NCBI GenBank assembly: GCA_046329535.1
Contig: JAXLUN010000001.1
Location: 744,001 to 808,000 of the forward strand
Direction: 5' to 3'
Origin: Bog-950 sp046329535
Lineage (GTDB): Bacteria; Bacteroidota; Bacteroidia; Chitinophagales; LD1
Length of the DNA: 64,000 bases
Below are positions 12,901 to 20,287 of the stretch, in pieces. Positions within the stretch are counted from its first letter, which is position 1. The number at the start of each line of letters is the position of its first letter. The position numbers were made by a program, and so were the translations under genes. The notes below the pieces were generated by a model. The model had not been told where the DNA came from, searched no databases, and saw only the letters and a list, made by a program, of their open reading frames with translations.

Positions 12901-14204
12901 CAGGAATAAGTCACTCCCCCATTAGCGATTAACTGAGTAGACTGACCAGCACATAAAGTACTGTCAGTAACAGTTATACTGGCCGCAATATCATCTCGTA
13001 TAGTAATAGTTGCACTTGATGATACAGCACCCGTACATGGGTCAAGAGTAGCAAGGGTCACAGTTTCAGCTGGCTCAGTGAGTCCATCAACCAGTGGATT
13101 TAAATCAATAGCAATAGAAGTTTGTCCGGCTGGTATCATAACAACTGCTGGAATCGTTGTGTAGTCAGTTCCATTTGTGGCTGTTCCGGTTATCGATAGA
13201 TTCACATAAACATCCACTGCTTGAACCTGAGATAATGTGAGCGTAAATGTTCCGCCTACACAGCCTTCGTATGCTGAAGAAAATCCCGCATAATCAAGTG
13301 CAGAAACAGCAGAAACAGAAACAGGGTTGGAGGTGAAAGAGTAAGCGGAGAGAAAAACCCCAGAGTCATAAATTCTGTCGGCTACATCAGCAATAGCAAT
13401 TCGCAAGTGATAAGTTTGGCACGGCACAACTGAAGCGGTTGCAGTAAGAACAGTTGTCATTCCATCGTACACATTATACGGGTTGATAGTCGGATTAAGA
13501 TTGTCACGATAATAGGCCGAGTATGCAAGTGATTGATTGGTTCCATTACAGGTTCCTCCACCGGCATTAGCACCGGGAGTTCCGGAATTAACTGTGTTTA
13601 TAGCAACAGGTTTGGTTGTTCCCGGAACAATAGCAATATTTTTGTCTGTGTAATTTCCTCCTCCTGGGTTGGGGCCTGAAATGAAAAAGCCGAACACATC
13701 ATTGAACTGAGAGCAAACCCATTCCGGATACTCTTCCGATGCAAAAACATAATCAAACTTCAAAAGCGGACCTTGTGGAACGATATCAAATTCTAAAACG
13801 CATGGGTCATAAATTGTGCCGGAGGTGAGTGTGGAAAGTTGAGTATTACCGGTTGCGGTGAAAGAACTCGATGCAAAATTATTTGCAGCTTGAGGAATAT
13901 TCTGAACTCTGCCTGATGCCAGCACTGCCCCACCGGCAATGCCGAGGTTGGAACTAACGTTGTTAAACGTTCCTGAGCCGTTTGCACTGCAGGTGAGTGT
14001 ATAGTTACTGATCGTTACACCAGGTCCTGCAAGAAGCTGTGCCAGTGTTTGAGAGTTGGCATTTTGAGTAACTGTAATTTGCGAAAACACCTTCCCAAAA
14101 GTCAAGACTGCCAGTAAAATCAACAGGCAATACCGATTGCGGTTCGGTAGGTTTTTGTTTAAACAATTGGTGAGAGTTTCAGGGTCAAGGTGTCTCATAA
14201 TCAT
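912..14204 (-). CDS. Giant T9SS-exported surface protein with about 48 SprB-type repeats
   Basis: A 4,430-residue cell-surface protein, probably a SprB-like gliding or attachment adhesin. Order: signal peptide (about 25-45, hydrophobic core then VFSQ), a choice-of-anchor L domain (about 50-300), a Calx-beta domain (about 305-400), an Ig/PKD-like stretch (about 405-553), then about 48 tandem repeats of 75-76 residues (about 554-4256). One PKD-like domain sits between repeats 14 and 15. The end is a gliding-motility-associated type B T9SS sorting domain (FTPNAFTPNGDGNNDF onward). Each repeat has the form SCxGGNNGxI-SGGT-PYxYxW-AGxYxVTVTDxxxC-ITQP with two conserved cysteines, plausibly one disulfide per repeat. 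The gene lies downstream of a second choice-of-anchor L gene, with a terminator between them. No sprC, sprD, sprF or plug gene is adjacent. SprB function is inferred from architecture. Confidence 0.9.
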   Translation of the reverse strand: MIMRHLDPETLTNCLNKNLPNRNRYCLLILLAVLTFGKVFSQITVTQNANSQTLAQLLAGPGVTISNYTLTCSANGSGTFNNVSSNLGIAGGAVLASGRVQNIPQAANNFASSSFTATGNTQLSTLTSGTIYDPCVLEFDIVPQGPLLKFDYVFASEEYPEWVCSQFNDVFGFFISGPNPGGGNYTDKNIAIVPGTTKPVAINTVNSGTPGANAGGGTCNGTNQSLAYSAYYRDNLNPTINPYNVYDGMTTVLTATASVVPCQTYHLRIAIADVADRIYDSGVFLSAYSFTSNPVSVSAVSALDYAGFSSAYEGCVGGTFTLTLSQVQAVDVYVNLSITGTATNGTDYTTIPAVVMIPAGQTSIAIDLNPLVDGLTEPAETVTLATLDPCTGAVSSSATITIRDDIAASITVTDSTLCAGQSTQLIANGGVTYSWSPTTGLSNPNIKNPIATPSTTTTYTATMVFGACTKTVSQTVYVSNPALSTTASPAATVCNGGTVTISTTPSGGVSPYSYLWSTGVTTPNLTVATGGTYTVTTTDAYGCTANSSKSITISNLTVTGTSSNVSCIGGTNGAIDITVTGANAPFTYNWGGGVVSQDRTNLLAGTYTVTVSNTVGCSVTAAYVITQPASNLTTSATNTAVSCNGGNNGSINLTPAGGISPYTFVWSNAVTTEDINNLTAASYTVTVTDFNGCTATRSITITQPSAIITSETHVNENCFGGNNGSIDLTVSGGVAVYTYAWSNGASTQDLSAVVSGNYTVTVSDGNSCTATRTITITQPTVVNPVLTATNPSCFGSSSGSITSSTTGGTSPYTYLWSNAATTQNISSLLTGTYTITATDSKGCTASASTILTQPAVLNVTGTKNDILCNGVSNGTITTSVSGGTSPYSYNWGGGITTANRTGLTAGTYTVTVTDNKTCTATSTFVITQPAMLAISNTSTNVSCNGASNGFIDVNVSGGTSPYSYNWGGGITTEDRTGLSSGTYQVTVTDNAGCSITGSISITQPTALLFSETHTNALCNGNNNGSINITLSGGTAPYSYNWGGGVTTEDRTSLLAGTYTVTATDNKGCTITGSATITQPSIISITETVTDATCAPGNNGAISLAVSGGSSPYTYNWGGGITTPNRNTLFAGTYHITVTDNTGCTVTKAISVSQLGTGMTLSTVNTAVSCNGGNNGAIDLSVSGGTAPITYNWGGGITTEDRTSLTSGSYSVTVTDGLGCSAIANSSITQPTAIAISATPTNVLCTGSSTGAITIAASGGVGILSYNWGGGITTSNRTGIPAGTYTVTVTDANGCTAASSSVITQPALALSASATNISVACFAGNNGSVNLTATGGTGTYVYNWSNGSISEDLTNVTTGVYTVTVTDANGCTATTSSNVTQPATALSVVLLPTDLTCNAISTGSVSATVSGGTSAYSFLWNDGNITQNRTSLSAGSYSITVTDSKSCTVSAATTLTEPTAISINATPTPILCNAGNNGAISLSVIGGTGSYNFNWGGGITTPNRTGLLAGSYTVTVTDANSCTAISNTVITQPSALTLTLNSGTSVCLNATGTATAVTNNTGTGPYNYVWSNGGANTQNQTGLAPGPISVTVTDANSCSISSSVVVGLSGNNTNANFTFAGNVCGPNATINFTHTGSSNIITHYWDFGNATGTSSLTSPSYTYPSAGNFTVNHVVIRGFCSDSIKKVVNIYTKPVPVSVNTNVSCNGLNNGTIDLSVSSGTPAYTYNWGGGITTQDRSGLSPGTYTVTVTDITPCSATFSAVITQPSVLTITNSNTNVSCYGGNNGAINLSVTGGTSSYSYNWGSGIITANRSGLTGGTYTVTVTDANSCTSVNNITVYEPNPINIAATVTNVLCNSQNTGAISLTVTGGTGAYAYNWGGGIITTNRSSLGAGNYQVTVTDANTCTASASTSITEPSLLTTALTPAAISCFGGNNGSITSTTTGGTGPFNYLWNDGNVNANRSSISTGTYSVTITDINGCSVSASTVVSQPASAVSVLVNGTNTLNCYGDNNGTISITASGGVPAYTYLWSDSSVIEDRVSMLGGTYYVTVSDQHGCQSTATATINQPSQLSIDALVVTDILCQGSSTGNITSTVIGGSPSYTYNWGAGITTPNRTNIPAGNYSLTVTDNHGCTATNTAIVTQPASAVTASTIFTSVSCFGGNNGTIDLTVSGGIAPYTFDWGGGVTTEDRTNLSAGAYSVVVTDSNNCTTSISTTITQPSGALTASTTVTNVSCFGGNNGTINLNVSGGTTPYSYNWGGGITTPNRTGLASGTYIVTVTDANACTSTTSASITQPAAAVTASTTATPVSCFGGNNGTINLSVSGGTTPYSYNWTGGITTPNRTSLASGTYNVTVTDANACSVITSATINQPVTLSASYTTGQVSCNNGNNGTINLTVSGGTNPYSYSWTGGYSTQNLNTLTAGNYNVTITDNNSCSINLSVTVSQPTSMVITSTVTNVACFNNNTGSIDITVNGGTPGYSYNWGGGITTSNINSLLAGLYTVTITDNNSCTASSSATVTQPATGLNASTSTTDVLCFGNNTGSINLSVSGGTAPYTYSWNDAVNTEDRANVSAGNYSVTITDNLSCSASIASVINQPSAAVSATTSINNVSCFSGTNGSINLSVSGGTSPYSYNWGGGITSPNRTGLPAGSYTVTVTDANLCTTSTGATVTQPASALSVIISSTNVACFGNSTGSASISTTGGTSGYSYLWNDGITSSNRNNIPAGNYTVTITDLNSCTISASASISQPSAPLSATMSSSNVTCNGMSNGTINLSASGGTASYIYNWNDGVTTPNRVSLAIGSYTVTVTDAQSCTTTLTTTITQPAVLSLTQTHINVLCNAGNNGSIDITVNGGTNPYTYSWSNGSSTQDISSATANSYSVTVSDALSCSASVSAIITEPNSLLLSTTQTDVSCYSGNNGAIDLSVSGGTAAYTYSWSGGMTSQDISNLTAGSYSVTVNDVNACTASASITITQPSTALSVSNTANHVSCYGGSNGDIALTISGGTTFYSFIWNDGATSQNRTSLPVGNYSVTVTDAHMCSATSAATITQPSVLLLSNTSSPVSCYNSNNGDINLTVTGGVASYSFIWSNGATVEDLTSLPANNYQVTVTDANSCSASTAITITQPSAPLFVSTSGSNVSCFGGSNGSIMLTVSGGTTSYTYLWNDAITTSNRTNITAGNYSVTITDANACSTTANVNISQPVAALAANTTPISVSCFGGNDGAITLTANGGTAPYSFLWSNSAATQNLNGISSGTYSVTITDNQSCSTTSSTSVTQPASALSVTKTVTNVACNGGNTGAITLNMSGGTAAYTFNWNDGAITPNRTSLSIGTYSVTITDANSCSITTTATISEPVLLSVSTSATDALCFGGNTGALSTSVTGGTAPYTFLWNDGSILPNRNNLTASNYSLIVTDNQSCTASSSSTVSQPANLTASNTHNDVSCFGGNNGSIDLSVSGGTTPYSYSWNNGSITEDIQSLTIGTYSVSVYDSHNCSITNSANIIQPTALQIAGTTNNILCNGANTGGVNIIVSGGVTGYTYLWSNGALTPNIAAVTAGIYTVTVTDANSCSASMTQTVTQNTAVAISETHTNVTCNGYAMGAIDITTNGGTWPYSYLWSTGDNSEDLSGVMANTYTVTATDANGCTGTQSAVITQPTPISVTFNYNNVSCNGGNDGNIDLTVTGATPGYTFQWSNASNTEDLHNIVAGNYSVIVHDANNCVANANMAITQPVNLTVVTNTHVNVSCHNGNNGSIDISIIGGTFPFTYTWNDGATAQDRTGLTAGTYQITVNDLNACAVSQPIVITEPTALSVSLSTTDVNCNGNNSGSITATISGGTTNYTSLWSNGASTQNINALAAGNYSVTVTDANSCSLAQSATINQPTAFIISSTKTDVACYGGNNGSINITPSGGTAAYSYYWSNGSTIEDLTGIASGSYIVTATDANSCTTTSTVTVTEPTMLTLSLQKTDPLCNGIDNGAIDLTVTGGTGNMSYMWSTGATIEDLQGMGAGTFSVVVTDGNGCTAASSEQLTMPSAINISSASTNVSCNAASNGSISVNIIGGNTPYTYSWSNGSATQNITNISAGLYFVTVTDAKGCTATTGAIGISEPAVLNVTLATIDVACQGGNNGSINSSVTGGTTPYNFEWSNHLFTEDISNVSSGTYKVTVTDAQHCVQTAQANINTLPQLMATAEITPLPCVSATGNINLTVNNGTAPYEFHWSNGLSTEDLDNIHPGNYSVTISDANGCPFDTSFFVVNQNSFSVNASGGGSITLGQTIDLHAASTGTAFTTYSWTPVFGMNCNTCTDVTVQPGQSTLYTVIAIDTNRCEASDTVSVEVIADHTIFTPNAFTPNGDGNNDFYQLFGNLSGIKKFNIMIFDRWGEKLYESNDPEFKWDGVYKGELIGPSVCVYVMKAVFLDGYNEKVYKGSITIVR
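1440..12545 (-). repeat. About 48 tandem SprB-type coding repeats, period about 225-228 bp
   Basis: Tandem coding repeats inside the giant adhesin, with one non-repeat PKD-like insert between copies 14 and 15. Copies are diverged enough to be told apart, but several neighbours (for example copies 5-7 and 21-23) are close relatives. Copy number may therefore change by recombination and may be miscounted in short-read assemblies. Count and boundaries were made by eye on the translation; the first and last copies are degenerate. Confidence 0.88.
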
Positions 14205-14432
14205 ACTGCTTTATATAGTCCCATACGTAAATGCCTTAAAAAAGTTTAGGCTTGTATAAAACAAGCTGAATATTGATGAAATTAAGCGGGTTTTAGATGG
14301 TTTTTCAGACATATAAAACCACAACTCAGATACCCTTGAAGTATTCAGAAGACAGTTTTTAAAAAAGCTGGTTATGGCAAAGAGAAGAGGATTTGTAAAT
14401 GCCTAATAATCAATCCTGTTTCTCTTTTTTGT

Positions 14433-14474
14433 AAAACAAAAAAAGCTCCTTTTTACAGAAGCCTTTTTTGTTTT
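14433..14474 (-). terminator. Rho-independent terminator between the two giant surface-protein genes
   Basis: The arms AAAACAAAAAAAGCT and AGCCTTTTTTGTTTT pair with one mismatch around a 12-nt loop. It lies about 20 nt past the stop of the 1,428-residue gene in the minus direction, and the A/T arms give a U-tract. It suggests the two choice-of-anchor L genes are separate transcription units. The rest of the 288-nt gap (14205-14492) shows nothing else recognisable. Confidence 0.7.
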
Positions 14475-14492
14475 ATAAGGGCAATTGGAGAC

Positions 14493-17400
14493 TTATCGTA
14501 ACAAGCTAAATGAACCTTCTAGTTTAATATCTTTGGTAGCACCGGCATTATCCTGATCCGGCACACGAACCACTAGGTAGTAAATATAGGTTCCTGCAGG
14601 TTGTTCTTTTGAGTCTATAGTTCCATCCCATGGGTCTGTGCTGTTATGAATTCTGGCACCCCAGCGGTTATAAACTCTAAACTCTGTAACTGTTTGGTAA
14701 GAACCTAAAAGCACCGGATAGAAATAGTCGTTTTTGCCATCACGGTTAGGTGTAAAGGCATTGGGAACTGCGATGTTATCTGGATATACCACATAGACAA
14801 TTATCTGAGCAGTATCAATACATTCAAACTCGTTGTCGGTAACAATTACATTGTAAGTGGTAATGTCAGAAGGTGTAGCAGTAGGGTTTGAACTTGTTGG
14901 GTTAGTTAAACCGGTAACAGGCACCCAGTTATACGTAAACGTGCCTGCATAAGCAGTTGTTACACTTAACACAGAAGAGTCGCCATAAAGCACGGTGTCA
15001 GGAGTAGCAAATGCTGCGGCATCAATACATTTGATGCTTACGGATGTTTGAGCAGCAGCGGTACACCCGTCTGTGTTTGTAGCCGTTACGGAGTAAGTAT
15101 CTGTTCCGTTGTTGGTTGTAGTTACGGTTAATGTGCTTCCGGTACTTTGGTTATTCCAGCTGTAGGTGTAGTTCTGACCCGGTGCAGGATCTAATACCAC
15201 AGTTTCACAACAAGTGCTGATAAACTCAGGCAGACTTACAACAGGAACTGGCGATGCAACAATGGTTATCGTATCTAAACTGATACATCCGTTGTTGTCT
15301 GCAATTACGGTGTAATCTCCCGGCTGAGTAACCTGAATGGTATTCCCTGTTCCGTTTCCGGCCCAGGTGTAGGTTACACCTGCTTCACTACCGGCATTTA
15401 AAGTAGAGCTTCCGGTACCAATACAAATAGCTGGTGGGGTAGCTGTAATATTAGCATTCGGATAAGGGCGGTTAGAAACTATAACATTGTTTGACTGCAC
15501 GCTGCATCCATTGGCATCAGTGGCAGTAAATGAATAATTGCCCGTTTGGGTAACTGTAATATTCTGTCCGCTTAATGTGCCGTTCCAGGTATAATTGGAA
15601 TAACCGGCATCGCCCGAAAGGGCCACTGGCTGACCTGCACAAACGTTCGTGTCACTGTAAGCTGTAGGATTAGAAACCTGGAAGTTTGAAACGGTTAATG
15701 TGTCTGAAACATAATCGCAATTACCATCATTTACCGTAACCCAGTAATTACCGGCATTGGTAACCGTAATGGTAGCTGTTTGAAGTGTATTGCTCCAGCT
15801 GTAAGAAACATATGGTGCCCCACTTGGAGATAAAATAACACTAGCATTTGGACAAACTGAAGTATCGTTACCTAATAAAATCGGAGCATGTGAATATTGA
15901 TAAATCTGAATAGTATCGCTGCTAGAGCAACTTCCTGCACTTACTGTTACAATATACTGACCCGCAGTGTTGGCTGTAATAGTCTCTGTATTTTCTCCGT
16001 TGGGTAACCAGGCGTATTGCAATCCTGATCCTGCTCCGGAATTCAGAGTAGTTGTTCCGCCTGCGCAAATGGTATCCGGATTCGCTGTAACATTCGCAAC
16101 CGGTGGACCTACAAAGGTAACAGCTGCGGTATCAGATGAAGCAGGACAATTGTTGGCATCTGTAGCAGTGTAGGAGTAAAGTCCAGTTGTATTAACGGAA
16201 ATACTGGAAGTAGTTTCGGTGGTACTCCACAAATAATTGCTCAATCCTGTAGAGGAAGTAACCACAAAAGTTTGACCTTGACAAAGGGTAGTATCATTGA
16301 ACGCCTCTGGATACGTAACAGGATAGTAAGTAAGTGTAAATGTATCCGATGTATAATCACACTGACCATCATTAACTATTACCCAATAATCACCTGATGT
16401 ATATGCAGTAGTGGTAGCAGTAGTATCACCATTGCTCCAGTCATAACTTAAATAAGGGCTTCCGGATGGAGCAGACAAGGCCACACTGTCTCCGTTGCAA
16501 CGGAAAGCGTCCTGATCAAGTAGAATAGGGGCGTGTTGATATTCAAATACTTCTACCGTATCAAAACTGGCACAATAAGCATCTCTTACCCTGATAATAT
16601 AAACACCTGCTGAAGTAACATTAATAGAAGAGGTAACTTCATTGGTGGGTGTCCAGAGATAATCTAAACCGGTCAAGGCACCTGAGCTTAAAGTAGTGGT
16701 ACTTCCCGGGCAAATTGTATCCGGACTTGCGGTAGCGTTTACGGCAGGAGGTGTTCCGATAGTTACAGTAATGGTATCTGAATTAACCAAACATCCGTTT
16801 CCATCCGTAGCGGTGTAATAAAAAGTTCCATTGGTAGAAACCGCGATAGATGAAGTTGTTTCGGAAGTGCTCCAAACTGGGTTGGTAAATCCGTTATCTA
16901 TACTCAAATCAATTGTCTCACCAGGACACATACCTGTGTCAGATAAAGAAGCTACAGATTGAGGATAATAAGTAATGTCAATAGTATCCGACAAAATAGG
17001 ACAATTACCTAATGCTGCACTGTATACAGTTACCCAATAAGAGCCATCAGCGGCATGAATGGTATCTGTAGTTGAACCTGTATTCCAGCTATAAGTATCA
17101 TAGCCGGGAACAGATAAAATTGCAGGACCTGTTCCAGGACAGAAAAATTGGTCAGGCCCCAGAGTAACTGCCGGTAAGGTATAAACGTTAACATTTACAC
17201 TTCCAGTTACCGTACATCCCTCGGCATCGGTTACGGTTATTACATAAGTGCCACTGGCATTCTGAATGGCAGTGGTAATTGCACTGTCCGGATGAGTTAA
17301 ATTAGAGGAAGGTGACCAAGCAAAAGTATACGGAGTAGTTCCTCCTGATGCACCGGCTCCTAATGTATCAATAGTACCAGGGCAAATAGTTGTATTAGGC

Positions 17401-18779
17401 GATACAGCAGTTTGAACACTCAGCGAACTAACATTTACCGTAACTGACCCATTACTGCTGCAAGAACCCACCGTTGCGGTGACCGAATACGTATTGGTAG
17501 CTGTAGGATTAGTTGTTGGGTTGGCAATAGTTGCGTTGGATACCTGACCGGAAGGTGACCAGGCATAAGTATAACCGCCCGTGGCATTCAATTGCACTAA
17601 TTGGCCGGGGCAAACCGGATTTGGATTAGCACTGATAGAAAAATCAGGAACATCGGTAATATTCAATGTGGCAGATGAATAAATACTGCCATCGCATGGG
17701 TTAATAATGTTGATGGTTACAGTTTCTACCCCTTCGGTAATTCCATCCTGAATAGGATTAAGAGGAATAGACACGGTAGTTGAACCGAATGGCACACCAA
17801 TAGTACCAGGCAAAGTAGCATAGTCTGACCCGTTGGTCGCTGTTCCGGTAATGGTGTATGTTAAAACGGTTGACGCAATAGCGGGTTGTGGTAATGTAAT
17901 ATTGAAAGTTCCGTTCACGCAGCCTTCAAAAGTACTGGTATAACCGGGTGATACAACGGCTGAAGAAACAGTAGTTCCCTGAGAATTGAATGAGTTTCCT
18001 TCCAGAAACACTCCGGAGTCGAAAGAGCCGTCACCCACATCACCAATAGCAAGTTTTAAGTGATAAGACTGGCACGGAACAACCGCAGCCTGAGCGGTAA
18101 ATACATCTGTCCATCCATCATATTGCACGGCTTGCCCACCTGTGTTATTGTTGTAATAGGTACTAAATGCCAGCGAAGTACAACTGCCGCCACCGGAGTT
18201 AGCTCCGGCTACTCCCGGATTAACGGTATTAATTGCAACCGGTAAAGTTGAACTTGGTATCAACGCAATATTCTGGCTATTGTAAGTTCCTCCTCCGGGT
18301 ATTGGGCCGGTAATAAAAAAGGCAAAAACATCATTAAAGTTAGAGCAAACATATTCCGGATACTCATCTGAGCCGAATACATAATTGAAGCTGATGGAGT
18401 TTCCTATGGGGGTTACATCAAACTCCAATACCGCTGCATCCTGAGTACTGGAAGTGATATTATCCAGATTTGGATCTCCTACCGTTCCGTTATCGGTACC
18501 AGCTCCGGTTAAATTGTTGGGCCCAACGGCATTAGCTACTTGACCGGAGGTAAGCAAAATACCGGAAGAAATACCTATCGGGTTACCAGTAGTATTAAAG
18601 GTTCCCGAACTGTTTGCAGCCCCCGTCAATACGGCATTGGTTACGGTTACCCCGCTGCCGGCAAGAATTTGAGCTAGGTTGTTAGCATTCGTACTGCCCG
18701 TAACTGTTAAGGTCTGAGCATAAGTGGATAAAAACAGAGCTTGTAAAAGAACTGCAAGGAAAAGTAATTTCTTGATCAT
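14493..18779 (-). CDS. T9SS type B surface protein with choice-of-anchor L, Calx-beta and Ig/PKD-like repeats
   Basis: A 1,428-residue exported surface protein. Order: signal peptide (1-21, ending TYAQ), choice-of-anchor L domain (about 22-285, with SFNYVFGSDEYPEYVC as in the giant neighbour), Calx-beta domain (about 290-385), Ig/PKD-like modules, and a C-terminal gliding-motility-associated type B sorting domain (VPNAFTPNRDGKNDYF onward). Between roughly 17185 and 15250 three Ig-like modules (A-B-C, about 72 residues each) are repeated three times. Each module has a pair of cysteines. The N-terminal domains are clear relatives of those of the downstream giant protein, so the pair probably arose by duplication followed by replacement of the repeat region. 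Likely role is adhesion or matrix building; the ligand is unknown. Confidence 0.88.
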   Translation of the reverse strand: MIKKLLFLAVLLQALFLSTYAQTLTVTGSTNANNLAQILAGSGVTVTNAVLTGAANSSGTFNTTGNPIGISSGILLTSGQVANAVGPNNLTGAGTDNGTVGDPNLDNITSSTQDAAVLEFDVTPIGNSISFNYVFGSDEYPEYVCSNFNDVFAFFITGPIPGGGTYNSQNIALIPSSTLPVAINTVNPGVAGANSGGGSCTSLAFSTYYNNNTGGQAVQYDGWTDVFTAQAAVVPCQSYHLKLAIGDVGDGSFDSGVFLEGNSFNSQGTTVSSAVVSPGYTSTFEGCVNGTFNITLPQPAIASTVLTYTITGTATNGSDYATLPGTIGVPFGSTTVSIPLNPIQDGITEGVETVTINIINPCDGSIYSSATLNITDVPDFSISANPNPVCPGQLVQLNATGGYTYAWSPSGQVSNATIANPTTNPTATNTYSVTATVGSCSSNGSVTVNVSSLSVQTAVSPNTTICPGTIDTLGAGASGGTTPYTFAWSPSSNLTHPDSAITTAIQNASGTYVITVTDAEGCTVTGSVNVNVYTLPAVTLGPDQFFCPGTGPAILSVPGYDTYSWNTGSTTDTIHAADGSYWVTVYSAALGNCPILSDTIDITYYPQSVASLSDTGMCPGETIDLSIDNGFTNPVWSTSETTSSIAVSTNGTFYYTATDGNGCLVNSDTITVTIGTPPAVNATASPDTICPGSTTTLSSGALTGLDYLWTPTNEVTSSINVTSAGVYIIRVRDAYCASFDTVEVFEYQHAPILLDQDAFRCNGDSVALSAPSGSPYLSYDWSNGDTTATTTAYTSGDYWVIVNDGQCDYTSDTFTLTYYPVTYPEAFNDTTLCQGQTFVVTSSTGLSNYLWSTTETTSSISVNTTGLYSYTATDANNCPASSDTAAVTFVGPPVANVTANPDTICAGGTTTLNSGAGSGLQYAWLPNGENTETITANTAGQYIVTVSAGSCSSSDTIQIYQYSHAPILLGNDTSVCPNASVILSPSGAPYVSYSWSNTLQTATITVTNAGNYWVTVNDGNCDYVSDTLTVSNFQVSNPTAYSDTNVCAGQPVALSGDAGYSNYTWNGTLSGQNITVTQTGNYSFTATDANGCSVQSNNVIVSNRPYPNANITATPPAICIGTGSSTLNAGSEAGVTYTWAGNGTGNTIQVTQPGDYTVIADNNGCISLDTITIVASPVPVVSLPEFISTCCETVVLDPAPGQNYTYSWNNQSTGSTLTVTTTNNGTDTYSVTATNTDGCTAAAQTSVSIKCIDAAAFATPDTVLYGDSSVLSVTTAYAGTFTYNWVPVTGLTNPTSSNPTATPSDITTYNVIVTDNEFECIDTAQIIVYVVYPDNIAVPNAFTPNRDGKNDYFYPVLLGSYQTVTEFRVYNRWGARIHNSTDPWDGTIDSKEQPAGTYIYYLVVRVPDQDNAGATKDIKLEGSFSLLR

Positions 18780-18866
18780 ATAAAGATGATTAGTTGTAAG
18801 AGCCCAAAAGTAATCGAAAATTGAAAAAAACAGTACAAACTCTGTTTAGATATTACTTTTTCTCGT

Positions 18867-20252
18867 TTAGTGATGTGTTTGGGGGCTGTCGGCAATCAGT
18901 CGGGACAGAATTTCATTCAGATATTCTCCGTTTCTATCTCCAAACCAACCCATTGTTCTGGTTTCGTAAGTATTTAGTTTATACCACCGGCTACGGGTAA
19001 TGTAGCCGATATACCCCCCGTTGAAGCTGGTCACTAATAGGTTTAGGTAATGGGCATCTGCCACAGAATCAGTTTCAGCAATCAACTCTCCGCTAAAGTC
19101 GCAGGGCATACCGGCAAAATAGACAGGACCAACCTGAAAGGTATTCATATATACCCGCTCATCACCAAACATTTTTTTGAAAAGCCAGGGGCGGATAACA
19201 ATGTTCTCTATAACCCGTAGGTTGGGCTCGCGCAGATAAATGGGCAAATGAATCATATGCATATGCGAAACATACTCGGTTCGGATACTGTCGAAATTCT
19301 GCAGAACAATTTGCGCAACACCGTTAGATATATATTTTGCTTCCTCCTCCTGATTTTTAGTTTTTTCATAGGGGCCGTGGCTGCCTACTTCTCCGGCACT
19401 GAAGGAGGCAAAGTTTATTTTGCCCGACCTGTCTAATTGTTGCATCATTTGTCCGCACCAGTCTGCTGATAGCTTCATCAGGTTTTCATGAAACACCGTG
19501 TTATGTGCAGCAAAAGTGATTATCGCTGCTTTCTCTCCGGTTGCCTGCTCAATTTTTACAACTCGTATGAGCGAATCTACCCGACCCAGTGAATCAGGCA
19601 GATGAGCCATTTGCGTAACCAGACGATTAAATACCAGTTTTTGCGTTGGAAACTCCCCATAACCTATTTGGGCAGGGATACATTTTTTCTCTGCTTCTGT
19701 AATAGCCTCTGCAATTCGACTGGCAATAAATTTAGGAATACGCTCATCGTATTTGCCGGCAAATATTTCTCCAACTACACTGTTATACCATGCTCCGATG
19801 CTGGTGTGTGTGTGGGTAGCCGTAAAATAAATGTTGTTTTGGTTAAATCCTTCCCGGTTTAAAATGGTATCAAAAATTTTGGTGACGGTAGGAGGGATGA
19901 TGAGTAAATCGGCTGATATGTAGGCTATCTTTTTTTTACCTTGTTTAAAAACAAAGGCTCTTACATAAATGGAATCATGAACCCCTTCAAAGTGTTTTCC
20001 ATCGCGGTGGGCATCAATGGCAATGGGTGTAGAGAATGGAGGCAGAAGATTCACACGACTCCATCCAACAGTAATAACTGAATCACTTTCCGCATTAGCC
20101 GGAGCCCCTGTAAGAGAATCCAACAGGGCCATTTCTTTTGAATAAAACGCGGTATCCTGATAGGGAGTGGTATCGAGCGGTTTGAGGCAAACAACAGCAA
20201 TCGTAACGAACAGAAACAGTATAACTGCAAGAAGAGTAAGAATTTTCTTCAT
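18867..20252 (-). CDS. Neutral/alkaline non-lysosomal ceramidase-like hydrolase
   Basis: A 461-residue protein related to the N-terminal catalytic domain of neutral ceramidases (PF04734), which hydrolyse the amide bond of ceramide using zinc. A hydrophobic segment at residues 4-24 acts as signal or anchor, followed by a probable extracytoplasmic domain. Family landmarks are GWSRVNLLPP near the mature start, the zinc-site-like TATHTHTSIGAW, and FAAHNTVF. It is shorter than classical ceramidases (about 650-700 residues) because the C-terminal Ig-like domain is absent, as in many bacterial ceramidase-domain proteins. The substrate may be another N-acyl or ester lipid. Sphingolipids occur in many Bacteroidota, so ceramide turnover is plausible. 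The gene is divergent from the POT transporter with only 35 nt between start codons. Confidence 0.82.
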   Translation of the reverse strand: MKKILTLLAVILFLFVTIAVVCLKPLDTTPYQDTAFYSKEMALLDSLTGAPANAESDSVITVGWSRVNLLPPFSTPIAIDAHRDGKHFEGVHDSIYVRAFVFKQGKKKIAYISADLLIIPPTVTKIFDTILNREGFNQNNIYFTATHTHTSIGAWYNSVVGEIFAGKYDERIPKFIASRIAEAITEAEKKCIPAQIGYGEFPTQKLVFNRLVTQMAHLPDSLGRVDSLIRVVKIEQATGEKAAIITFAAHNTVFHENLMKLSADWCGQMMQQLDRSGKINFASFSAGEVGSHGPYEKTKNQEEEAKYISNGVAQIVLQNFDSIRTEYVSHMHMIHLPIYLREPNLRVIENIVIRPWLFKKMFGDERVYMNTFQVGPVYFAGMPCDFSGELIAETDSVADAHYLNLLVTSFNGGYIGYITRSRWYKLNTYETRTMGWFGDRNGEYLNEILSRLIADSPQTHH

Positions 20253-20287
20253 GGTGTAAATTTCTATTTTTAAACCAAATAAAATTC

